Source of the DNA: Paracoccaceae bacterium
GTDB lineage: Bacteria; Pseudomonadota; Alphaproteobacteria; Rhodobacterales; Rhodobacteraceae
Reading direction: 5' to 3'
NCBI GenBank assembly: GCA_021648225.1
Contig: JAKITE010000008.1
Span: 1 to 43,926, forward strand
DNA length: 43,926 bases
Below the pieces are notes generated by a model. That model was not told the origin of the DNA and searched no databases. It was given only the letters and a program-made list of their open reading frames with translations. The position numbers and the translations under genes were made by a program. Numbering within the stretch: position 1 is the stretch's first letter; every line of letters begins with the position of its first letter. Of this stretch, positions 17,420-24,336 are shown piece after piece.

Positions 17420-18043
17420 ATGAAACCTGTAATTCTATATAGCGCTGCCGGTCTGTTATCGGTCGCGGTCGGGCTTGGGGCTTATTTTGTTGTAAGCCAA
17501 CGCAACGCGGACCAGTTTGCCGAGTGTCGCACGACCTCGGTTGCGGGCAACAGCCAGATCGGCGGTCCGTTTTCCCTGATTGATCATACCGGCACACGCG
17601 TAAGCGAGCAGGACGTGGTTGACGGCCTGACCCTGATTTATTTTGGCTATACCTTTTGCCCGGATGTTTGCCCGATGGACACAGCCCGCAATGCCGAAGC
17701 CGTCGAAATTCTTGAAGAAGACGGCATTATGGTCAAGCCGGTGATGGTTTCGGTCGACCCTGAACGTGACACAGCCGAAGTAATGGCGGATTTTGTCAGC
17801 TATATCCACCCACGCATGGTTGGCCTGACCGGCAGCGCCGAGGAAATCAAAGCTGTCGCCCGTGAATACAAAGTGTTTTACGGGGCAGAAGAACATGAGC
17901 CGGATGACGAATATTATCTGGTTAGCCATTCCACCAATGCCTATCTGATGGCCCCTGACTATGGGCTTTTGCAATTCTTTACACGGGCTGACCGGCCCGA
18001 AGCCATGGCAGAAACCATTGCCTGTTATGCGGGGAAGATCTGA
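17420..18043 (+). CDS. senC: Sco1/SenC copper chaperone
   Basis: SenC/PrrC is a membrane-anchored periplasmic Sco protein that helps build the CuA centre of cytochrome c oxidase and has been linked to Reg signalling. The 207-residue product has an N-terminal anchor (VILYSAAGLLSVAVGLGAYFVV). Its copper ligands are Cys80 and Cys84 in FCPDVC and His170 in VSHSTNAY, on a thioredoxin fold. The ATG at 17420 is chosen because AGGAG lies just before it. The gene is followed 65 bases later by regA, and the CuA-bearing coxB lies further along the same window. Confidence 0.95.
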   Translation: MKPVILYSAAGLLSVAVGLGAYFVVSQRNADQFAECRTTSVAGNSQIGGPFSLIDHTGTRVSEQDVVDGLTLIYFGYTFCPDVCPMDTARNAEAVEILEEDGIMVKPVMVSVDPERDTAEVMADFVSYIHPRMVGLTGSAEEIKAVAREYKVFYGAEEHEPDDEYYLVSHSTNAYLMAPDYGLLQFFTRADRPEAMAETIACYAGKI

Positions 18044-18108
18044 AAACACAAGATTGATTGACCGACGCATTCAATTTTGTTAATATATGTGCAAAAACGG
18101 AGTGTAAA

Positions 18109-18663
18109 ATGGCGGAAAGAGCGCTTGGGAAGATAGGCGAAGACCCGTCTTTGCTGTTACTGGACGATGACGAACCATTTTTGCGCCGTTTGGGCCGCGC
18201 GATGGAAAAGCGCGGTTTTGTTGTCACTCTGGCTGAATCTGTGGCACAGGCGCGGCTGGCAATTTCGGTTTCTGCCCCGGCTTATGCGGTATGTGATTTA
18301 CGACTCGGGGATGGAAACGGCCTTGATGCGGTGGAAATGATCCGTAAAAAACGCCCCGATGCACGCATCGTTGTTTTGACCGGCTATGGTGCTATTGCAA
18401 CAGCGGTGGCGGCGGTTAAAATCGGGGCTACGGATTATCTGGCCAAACCTGCGGATGCCAATGATATTTGCAATGCTTTGCTGGCCCTGCCCAATGGCAA
18501 ACCCCCGCCCCCGGAAAATCCGATGTCGGCAGACCGGGTGCGTTGGGAACATATCCAGCGGGTGTTTGAATTATGTGATCGCAATGTTTCCGAAACCGCG
18601 CGACGTCTAAGCATGCATCGCCGCACTTTGCAACGCATTCTGGCCAAGCGCAGCCCAAGATAA
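18109..18663 (+). CDS. regA: Redox response regulator RegA (PrrA/ActR)
   Basis: RegA is the DNA-binding partner of RegB. The 184-residue protein equals the Rhodobacter length. It has the acidic pocket LLDDDEPF (about 18-24), phosphoacceptor Asp63 in VCDLRLGDGNGLDA, and the conserved Lys in YLAKPAD. A four-proline linker (KPPPPENP) leads to the C-terminal Fis-type helix-turn-helix NVSETARRLSMHRRTLQRIL (159-178), which is essentially invariant in the family. The ATG at 18109 (GGAG upstream) is preferred to an in-frame TTG at 18058. It is co-oriented with senC. The hvrA gene that usually follows in Rhodobacter is not here. Confidence 0.97.
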   Translation: MAERALGKIGEDPSLLLLDDDEPFLRRLGRAMEKRGFVVTLAESVAQARLAISVSAPAYAVCDLRLGDGNGLDAVEMIRKKRPDARIVVLTGYGAIATAVAAVKIGATDYLAKPADANDICNALLALPNGKPPPPENPMSADRVRWEHIQRVFELCDRNVSETARRLSMHRRTLQRILAKRSPR

Positions 18664-18711
18664 GCGCAACCAAAGGTAGACAAGGTGGAAGTCTGATGTC
18701 AAATTGCGTGT

Positions 18712-19449
18712 ATGGAAAAATCTGTTGCTCGCGAATTTGAATATCTGGAAACCTGTAATGTCCGCATTCCGTTTGACCGGCGCATCATAACACCGCCGAT
18801 TGAACAGGCAATTCTTGCCGATCAGTTCGAGGCTGAAGAAGCCGCGCAAATTCCGCTGATTGTCCAGGAGGGCGACACGGTGCTGGATATCGGCGCCGGA
18901 ATCGGGTTTATCTCAACGCTTTTGGCGCGCCAAAGCGGGGTTAAACAGGTAATCTCGGTTGAGGCAAACCCCGATCTGATGCCGTTTATGGAAAGCCTGC
19001 ATCTGGTTAATAACGTCCACAATATTGAACGCGTTAACGCGGTTCTGACCAATTGCGGGGCTGATTCCATGGCGTTTTATCAACGCAATGATTTCTGGAT
19101 GGGGTCTTTGATGGCAGGGCCAAACCCCTATGAACGCAAAATCGAGGTCGCAACCAAAAACCTGAATGCGCTGTTACGGGATCGCGCGGTTGACCTGATT
19201 GTCTGTGATATCGAGGGTGCCGAGGCAATGATTTTTGCCGATGCAGATTTGGCCGGTGTTGACCGTATCTATCTGGAATTGCACGATCATATTACCGGAT
19301 TATGCGGGGTGAAATCGGTTTTTGACCAGCTTTCCAGCAAAGGTTTTGCCTTTGATCCGCGCCATTCAAATGGCGCGATTGTGCTGTTCCGGCGGGTGCA
19401 AAAACACGAGGTGTTGCGCCCCTATGCGCGCTTGGCTGGCAAGGAATAG
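18712..19449 (+). CDS. FkbM family methyltransferase
   Basis: A 245-residue class I S-adenosylmethionine-dependent methyltransferase. Motif I is DTVLDIGAGIGFISTLLAR (about 54-72), followed by the acidic strand end VISVEANPDLMPFME, and later DLIVCDIEGAEAMI, which is the strongly FkbM-like D-EG-E segment. FkbM proteins O-methylate sugars or small metabolites; the substrate here is unknown. A link to the surface polysaccharide locus is possible but the gene is 10 kb from it. It starts 48 bases after regA without an evident terminator, in the place where Rhodobacter has hvrA. Confidence 0.86.
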   Translation: MEKSVAREFEYLETCNVRIPFDRRIITPPIEQAILADQFEAEEAAQIPLIVQEGDTVLDIGAGIGFISTLLARQSGVKQVISVEANPDLMPFMESLHLVNNVHNIERVNAVLTNCGADSMAFYQRNDFWMGSLMAGPNPYERKIEVATKNLNALLRDRAVDLIVCDIEGAEAMIFADADLAGVDRIYLELHDHITGLCGVKSVFDQLSSKGFAFDPRHSNGAIVLFRRVQKHEVLRPYARLAGKE

Positions 19450-19572
19450 CCGAATTAACCAGAATGAACCGATGCTGGCTCGTGGTTAACCCAATCTTTT
19501 CCCGCCATATTATTGCCGTATTCAAAGCGCAAATTCCCGGCACAAATGTAATTTTTAACAAGTGAGGCGATC

Positions 19573-19887
19573 ATGAAAGTTTTACTGACAATAGCCCTGT
19601 TCTTTGCCGGAGCAGTCAATGCCCAGGCGCAAAATCGCTGGGTTACCATTATCAATGATACCAACTATACGATGATGGAATTCTATGCTTCCAATCGCGA
19701 TCAAACCAGTTGGGGTCGTGATTGGTTCGGAAATTCGGTTTTACCTGCTTACAGCAATGTTGACCTCAATCTGGATGATGGTTCGGGATATTGCATCTGG
19801 GACCTGAAAGCGGTTTTTTCCGACGGGGACGAAGTAACCCGTATGGGTTTGAATGTCTGCGAAGTCGGCAGCTGGCGGGTTTACTAG
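19573..19887 (+). CDS. Small secreted protein of unknown function
   Basis: A 104-residue product with a clean signal peptide (MKVLLTIALFFAGAVNAQA) and a mature part of about 85 residues. The mature part is rich in aromatic residues and Asp, with two cysteines (GYCIWDLK and NVCEVG) that could form one disulfide. GAGG six bases before the ATG supports the start. I recall similar short periplasmic proteins with the NRWVTI.N.T.YTM.EFYASN start in other Rhodobacterales, without known function. It is monocistronic by position, convergent with dacA 30 bases away. Confidence 0.8.
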   Translation: MKVLLTIALFFAGAVNAQAQNRWVTIINDTNYTMMEFYASNRDQTSWGRDWFGNSVLPAYSNVDLNLDDGSGYCIWDLKAVFSDGDEVTRMGLNVCEVGSWRVY

Positions 19888-19895
19888 GATTATCG

Positions 19896-19915
19896 GGCTG
19901 GTTGCAAAACCGGCC
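19896..19915 (+). terminator. Possible terminator between convergent genes
   Basis: GGCTGGTT, a four-base loop and AACCGGCC form an eight-pair stem with one G-U wobble on the plus strand. It lies nine bases after the stop of the small secreted protein. There is no U tract, so the call is tentative. Confidence 0.35.
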
Positions 19916-19917
19916 TA

Positions 19918-21336
19918 TTAGCTGGGCGGTGATATAACTGCACAATCCGATTGCAGGGCTTGCAGCCGTGCGCAGGCTTTTTGCGCTGATCCAAGGCTCA
20001 TGCCGACAAAGCGTGCCTGAAACATCGAAACCCCTTGCACCGTTGCCGGTGAAATGCTGCGTAATGCGCCGCTAAACGAATCCAGATCAACCAGTGCGGT
20101 TTGAATCAACAGTCTTTCGGCCTGATCGCGGGTGCGAAACGCGCCAACCTGCACAGCATATTCTCCGCTTGCATCCGGTGCGGTTGTGCGAACCGGCGCT
20201 GGTGCCACCTGTTCTTCCTCAACCGATGCAAGCGCAAATGATGTGCCTAAATCGGTGCGCCTGACCGGCGGAGTCATAATCACTGTTTCGCTATCCGGCG
20301 GGCGCACAAACATTGGCCCCGGGCTGATCGGCGTGCCAACCGTGGCCGCAGCAATGGCTGCCGCAATGGCCGCCGCTTGGGCCTCGTTATCGTAATCCCG
20401 CGCCATGGATACCGCCACCGGCGCGCCGCGCGCGGCCGGGCGCACCGCAACCGTAACCAGACCGGTTTCCCGTGTTGCTGCCGGATGGCCACCATCCAGA
20501 TGAATGCGCGGCAAGGCCACAACCATTGCTGTACTTGGCGCACGGTTAAAGCCCATATTCATTAATTCGGCCACACGTGCGTTGCGCTGCGCGGTCGAAG
20601 TGCCACCAAACATTGAAACAATAATGCGTTCCTGTCCGCGCCGTGCCGACGCCACCAGATTAAACCCTGCCGCATTGGTATAGCCGGTTTTAATGCCGTC
20701 CGCGCCTTCATAGGCATTCAAAAACCGGCGGTTTGTATGGTTAAGGGTGCGCCCTGCTGCCGTGGTTTGGGTGCGGCTGAACAGGTTGTAATATTCGGGA
20801 TGGTCATAAAACAACCGCTGCCCCATCAAGGCCATGTCGCGCGCGGTGGAATAATGCCCGGATTGCGTCAGCCCGTGGGCATTGCGAAATTGGGTATTGT
20901 TCATACCCATCGCCCGGGCGGTGCGGGTCATATATCGGGTAAATTCGGCCTCGGACCCTGAAACGGCCTCGCCCAGCGCGGTGGCGGCGTCATTGGCTGA
21001 TTTCACCGCAGCCGCACGAATAAGATCGCGCACACTGACCCTTGATCCGGCGCTGACCCCCAGTTTTGATGGCGGTTCAGCAGCTGCATTGCGTGAAATG
21101 GTTACCATTTGGTCCAGCGACATGCGGCCTGCCTTGATTTCGGCAAACACAATATACAAGGTCATCATTTTGGTCAGGGATGCAGGATGCAGGCGGGTAT
21201 CTGCATTTCTTGCATGCAAAACTTCGCCGGTGCGGGCATCCATTACCAGCGCCGCATAGGGTGCCGCTTGCGCAATTGCCGCGCTCAACACCATAAAAAT
21301 CACGAGCGTAAGCCCGCGGAAAAAAGATTTAGTCAT
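19918..21336 (-). CDS. D-alanyl-D-alanine carboxypeptidase with SPOR domain
   Basis: A 472-residue penicillin-binding protein 5/6-type (S11) enzyme that trims the pentapeptide of peptidoglycan in the periplasm. After a signal peptide ending around AIAQA come the serine site SLTK (53-56), SAN (113-115) and KTG (216-218). A roughly 100-residue linker leads to a C-terminal SPOR domain (YAVQVGAFRTRDQAERLL), which binds denuded glycan at division septa. In other Rhodobacterales this gene is often called dacC or dacA. The ATG at 21336 gives the compact signal peptide; an in-frame GTG at 21351 is the alternative. It is divergent from the phasin gene. Confidence 0.93.
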   Translation of the reverse strand: MTKSFFRGLTLVIFMVLSAAIAQAAPYAALVMDARTGEVLHARNADTRLHPASLTKMMTLYIVFAEIKAGRMSLDQMVTISRNAAAEPPSKLGVSAGSRVSVRDLIRAAAVKSANDAATALGEAVSGSEAEFTRYMTRTARAMGMNNTQFRNAHGLTQSGHYSTARDMALMGQRLFYDHPEYYNLFSRTQTTAAGRTLNHTNRRFLNAYEGADGIKTGYTNAAGFNLVASARRGQERIIVSMFGGTSTAQRNARVAELMNMGFNRAPSTAMVVALPRIHLDGGHPAATRETGLVTVAVRPAARGAPVAVSMARDYDNEAQAAAIAAAIAAATVGTPISPGPMFVRPPDSETVIMTPPVRRTDLGTSFALASVEEEQVAPAPVRTTAPDASGEYAVQVGAFRTRDQAERLLIQTALVDLDSFSGALRSISPATVQGVSMFQARFVGMSLGSAQKACARLQALQSDCAVISPPS

Positions 21337-21487
21337 CGGAATTCTGCTCACCGATTATGAAATGCCTCTGGCCCGATTTTTCGGTGCCTTATAATTGCAA
21401 GAACCCTAACACGAGAATAACAACAATGAAAACAGTTTATTTCAAACCACCAGAATGAGGTTGCTTATGCATCAAAAAACTATTTTT

Positions 21488-21523
21488 GCTGCACTGCACA
21501 ATAAATCCTTGACGCAGTGCAGC
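21488..21523. promoter_or_regulatory. TGC-rich inverted repeat, likely PhaR operator
   Basis: GCTGCACTGC (21488-21497) and GCAGTGCAGC (21514-21523) are perfect reverse complements separated by 16 bases. PhaR of Paracoccus and Rhodobacter is known to bind TGC-rich sites in front of phasin genes and to be released by polyhydroxyalkanoate. The sequence and its overlap with the promoter fit that role. phaR itself is not in the window. Confidence 0.65.
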
Positions 21524-21537
21524 ATCGACCCTATATG
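21509..21537 (+). promoter_or_regulatory. Sigma70-type promoter of the phasin gene
   Basis: TTGACG (21509-21514), exactly 17 bases, then TATATG (21532-21537) is a near-consensus housekeeping promoter. Transcription would begin near 21544, giving a leader of about 34 bases before the phasin ATG. The right arm of an inverted repeat overlaps the end of the -35 box and the spacer, so a bound repressor would occlude RNA polymerase. Confidence 0.75.
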
Positions 21538-21577
21538 CTGTTTCAGGAAAACAAATTTATGTCTGGAGACATTGAAA

Positions 21578-22027
21578 ATGGCTACGAAAACAACTGCAAA
21601 ACCATCCGCAACCAAAGCTGCCGAAGATTTCATCGCGGACGCCCAAAAAACCGTTTCGGCGCAATCCGAAAAACTGGGTGCCGAATTTGAAAAAGCATCT
21701 TCCTTTGGTCAGGAAACACTGGACGCCCTGAAAGCATCCGGCGAAATTGCTGCCAAAGCTGCTGAAGGCTTTGGCGCTGAAATGACCGAATATTCGAAAA
21801 AATCTTTTGACGAAACTGTTGCTGCTGCCAAAGATATGGCTGCTTCCAAATCTGTCACCGAATTGTTCGAAAAGCAAACCGCATTTGCAACAGCCGCTTT
21901 TGAAGGTTTTGTCGCGCAAGCAACAAAATTCAACGAGACATTTGCCGCATCGGCAAAAGAAGCATCCGCGCCGGTTTCCGCACGTTTTACAGCGGCGACA
22001 GACATGGTTAAAACTTACACTGCGTAA
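21578..22027 (+). CDS. phaP: Phasin family protein
   Basis: A 149-residue, cysteine-free, Ala/Lys/Glu-rich protein expected to be almost wholly helical. It carries the phasin layout: a lysine/threonine-rich start (MATKTTAKPSATKAAEDFI), then FEKASSFGQETLDALKASGEIAAKAAEGFGAEM and a region FEKQTAFATAAFEGFVAQATKFNE. Phasins coat polyhydroxyalkanoate granules and are made in large amount. The ATG at 21578 (GGAG about ten bases upstream) gives the normal length; upstream in-frame starts would run through the promoter. It has its own strong promoter and terminator, so it is monocistronic. Confidence 0.93.
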   Translation: MATKTTAKPSATKAAEDFIADAQKTVSAQSEKLGAEFEKASSFGQETLDALKASGEIAAKAAEGFGAEMTEYSKKSFDETVAAAKDMAASKSVTELFEKQTAFATAAFEGFVAQATKFNETFAASAKEASAPVSARFTAATDMVKTYTA

Positions 22028-22050
22028 ATGCACCAGCATCACTGAATTTG

Positions 22051-22076
22051 AAAAGGGGGCCTGTGCCCCCTTTTTT
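22051..22076 (+). terminator. Rho-independent terminator of the phasin gene
   Basis: AAAAGGGGGC, loop CTGT and GCCCCCTTTT form a ten-pair stem followed directly by further Ts (six in all), 23 bases after the phasin stop. This is a textbook strong terminator, expected for a highly expressed single gene, and it isolates clpS. Confidence 0.93.
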
Positions 22077-22128
22077 ATTGCGGCGGGTTGCAATACATAT
22101 GGCACAGTCAAGTCTAACGGAACCAAAT

Positions 22129-22479
22129 ATGAGCACCCAAAACCCCATTCAGCCCCGCGCCACCGGCCAAGATGGTAACGGCCAGGACGATATTGACCTG
22201 GCCACCCGTCCAAAAGAAAAAACCGAGCGCCCACCGATGTATAAGGTATTGTTATTAAATGATGATTACACCCCGATGGAATTTGTGGTGCATGTGCTGG
22301 AACGGTTTTTCGGCCTCGGGCTGGATGCGGCCAATGGCATTATGTTAACGGTGCATATGAAAGGTCTGGCGGTTGTTGGTGTGTTTTCCCATGAAATCGC
22401 CGAAACCAAAGTAACCCAGGTGATGGATTACGCCCAGCGCAACCAGCACCCTTTGCAATGCACAATGGAAAAAGAATAA
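22129..22479 (+). CDS. clpS: ATP-dependent Clp protease adaptor ClpS
   Basis: ClpS hands N-degron substrates to the ClpA unfoldase of ClpAP. The 116-residue protein has a flexible polar N-terminal arm followed by the folded core PPMYKVLLLNDDYTPMEFVVHVLERFF, in which NDDYTPMEFV is the hallmark. It then has VHMKGLAVVGVFSHEIAETKV and the end MDYAQRNQHPLQCTMEKE. I chose the ATG at 22129, with GGA seven bases upstream; the in-frame ATG at 22099 lacks a good ribosome site. Three bases separate it from the next gene, so they are co-transcribed. Confidence 0.96.
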   Translation: MSTQNPIQPRATGQDGNGQDDIDLATRPKEKTERPPMYKVLLLNDDYTPMEFVVHVLERFFGLGLDAANGIMLTVHMKGLAVVGVFSHEIAETKVTQVMDYAQRNQHPLQCTMEKE

Positions 22480-22482
22480 CCC

Positions 22483-23457
22483 ATGAACGAGCCTCGATTT
22501 TTGCTGCCTTTTGAACAGGGGCTGATTGATATGCCATCGGAAAATGTGCTGGTAATGCGGCCCATAGACAGCTTTGGCCTGCATATTTTCCCGGCCAGCA
22601 CCGTGCTGGAACAAGGGTTCAAACCGATCAACAAAGCCTTGATGCAATCGGGTTTCAACGTGGAACCACGGGTAGAGGCGCAATTTGAACTGGCGCTTGT
22701 GCATCTGACCCGAAGCAAGGTTGAAAGCCTTGGCAATATCGCGCGGGCGGCGCGCATGACTGACGGGTTTGTGCTGGTAAACGGTGCCAAAACCGACGGG
22801 ATTGAAAGCGTTTTGAAGCGCTTGAAAAAAATTGTGGCGGTGGAGGCTGTGATCTCAAAATCCCATGGCAAGGTATTTTGGTTCAAGGCTGTTACGCTGC
22901 CCGATTGGGAAGACGCCGCGGCCATGGCTGAAAATCCGGCTGGATTTCTAACCGCTGCCGGTATGTTTTCATCGGAAAAAATCGATCAGGGCAGCGCACG
23001 GTTGCTGCCATATCTGGATGGCTTAAAAGGCAAAGGCGCTGATCTGGGCGCGGGCTGGGGCTGGTTGTCAAAACAGGTTTTGGCCCTGCCGGATGTTGCC
23101 AAACTGGAATTATACGAGGCGGATTTTAAAGCACTGGAAGCCGCCAAAATCAACGCCGCCGACCCGCGCGCGGTTTTCCACTGGGCCGATGTTACCGCAT
23201 TACCCAAGCCCGAAAAGCCGTTTGATTTTGTGGTTTCAAACCCGCCTTTCCATCAATCGCGCAAAGCAGAACCGGAGCTTGGCAAAGCCTTTATCAAAAC
23301 CGCTGCGTCCCTGATAAAACCCAAGGGTCGTTTCCTGATGGTTGCCAACCGGCAATTGCCTTATGAGGCCACGATGGAACAATATTTCAAACGCTGGACC
23401 GTGCTGGAACAAGATGGCCAATTCAAGGTTTTTGAAGCAACACATCCAAGAAAATAA
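22483..23457 (+). CDS. RsmC/RlmG-like class I methyltransferase
   Basis: A 324-residue protein with the two-domain build of RsmC (16S rRNA G1207 N2-methyltransferase). A degenerate N-terminal methyltransferase-like half is followed by an active half with motif I ADLGAGWGWLSKQVLA (about 186-201) and the catalytic motif VVSNPPFHQSR (about 251-261), where NPPFH marks N-methylation of guanine in rRNA. The end GRFLMVANRQLPYEATM is also RsmC-like. The exact base modified (RsmC or RlmG type) cannot be fixed from sequence. It follows clpS by three bases and is followed closely by the SDR gene. Confidence 0.86.
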   Translation: MNEPRFLLPFEQGLIDMPSENVLVMRPIDSFGLHIFPASTVLEQGFKPINKALMQSGFNVEPRVEAQFELALVHLTRSKVESLGNIARAARMTDGFVLVNGAKTDGIESVLKRLKKIVAVEAVISKSHGKVFWFKAVTLPDWEDAAAMAENPAGFLTAAGMFSSEKIDQGSARLLPYLDGLKGKGADLGAGWGWLSKQVLALPDVAKLELYEADFKALEAAKINAADPRAVFHWADVTALPKPEKPFDFVVSNPPFHQSRKAEPELGKAFIKTAASLIKPKGRFLMVANRQLPYEATMEQYFKRWTVLEQDGQFKVFEATHPRK

Positions 23458-23535
23458 TCGTTGACCCACGGTTTTGCTCGAAAACCACCGGCGAATCCGT
23501 TAACAATATCCATTCAATCTATGCAGGGGGCCAAA

Positions 23536-24336
23536 ATGGCTGGAGCAATTGCCGGAAAAACCGTGATCGTGACAGGGGCCGCAAACGGCGTTGGCTTGGC
23601 CATTGCCCGCCGGTTTGTTGAATCGGGGGCAAATGTTTTGCTGGCGGATATGGACGAAGACAAACTGGCAGACGAAGTCAAACAACTGGCTGATCTTGAT
23701 GGAAAAGCCGAATCCTTTGCCGGAGACCTGCGTGAAAAACTAACCGTAAATAACCTGCTTGCGGCCACGGTTGATGCGTTTGACACGGTTGATATCCTGA
23801 TTAATGCCAGCCGTCAGGTCATGGCCGGAGACCCGCTGGGGGAGCAGGATTGTTTTGAACAAATGATGCACCAGAATGTCACGGTAAATATGCGCCTGTG
23901 TCAGGCGGTGGCCAAACGCATGATCCATCAGGCGGAAAAAGGCACCACCGAAGAAATCGGTTCCATTGTTAATCTCACCTCGGTGGCGGCGCGCCAAACC
24001 CAGTGTGATCTGGTGTCTTATTCGGTGGCCAGCGCCGCGCTAAACCAGCTAACCCGGTCTTTGGCGGTGTCTTTTGGCCCTTATGGCATTCGGGTTAACG
24101 CGGTCGCGCTGGGCAGCGTCATGAGCGGCAGTTTGCAAAACGCGCTGGTGCTGGATGACAGCTTGCGCGACAGGGTTATCGATGCCACCCCCCTTGGCCG
24201 CATTGGCGAGGCAGCCGAGGCAGCGCAAGCCGCGTTTTTTCTGGCATCAGCCGAGGCCAGTTTTATCACCGGCCAGATATTGGCGGTTGATGGCGGGCGT
24301 TCACTGCTGGACCGCATGGACCAGCTTTCACACTAA
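23536..24336 (+). CDS. SDR-fold protein lacking the catalytic lysine
   Basis: A 266-residue short-chain dehydrogenase/reductase. The nucleotide-binding TGAANGVG (13-20) is intact, Asp38 to Asp40 at the end of the second strand suggest NAD rather than NADP, and DILINAS replaces the usual NNAG. Ser149 and Tyr162 of the catalytic triad are present, but the Lys expected four residues after Tyr (YxxxK) is Ser166: the segment reads SYSVASAALNQLTRSLA. The C-terminus AEASFITGQILAVDGG is standard. I have an impression that close Rhodobacterales relatives also lack this Lys, which would make it a distinct subgroup, possibly not an oxidoreductase. AGGGGG precedes the ATG at 23536. Its stop overlaps that of the convergent mltB-like gene. 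Confidence 0.85.
   Translation: MAGAIAGKTVIVTGAANGVGLAIARRFVESGANVLLADMDEDKLADEVKQLADLDGKAESFAGDLREKLTVNNLLAATVDAFDTVDILINASRQVMAGDPLGEQDCFEQMMHQNVTVNMRLCQAVAKRMIHQAEKGTTEEIGSIVNLTSVAARQTQCDLVSYSVASAALNQLTRSLAVSFGPYGIRVNAVALGSVMSGSLQNALVLDDSLRDRVIDATPLGRIGEAAEAAQAAFFLASAEASFITGQILAVDGGRSLLDRMDQLSH

Noticed and set aside
21557..22234. 225-codon open frame on the minus strand across phasin and clpS
   Set aside because: It has a Cys/Phe/Gly-rich translation typical of the antisense of Ala/Lys-rich coding DNA, and it spans a promoter-proximal gene and its terminator.
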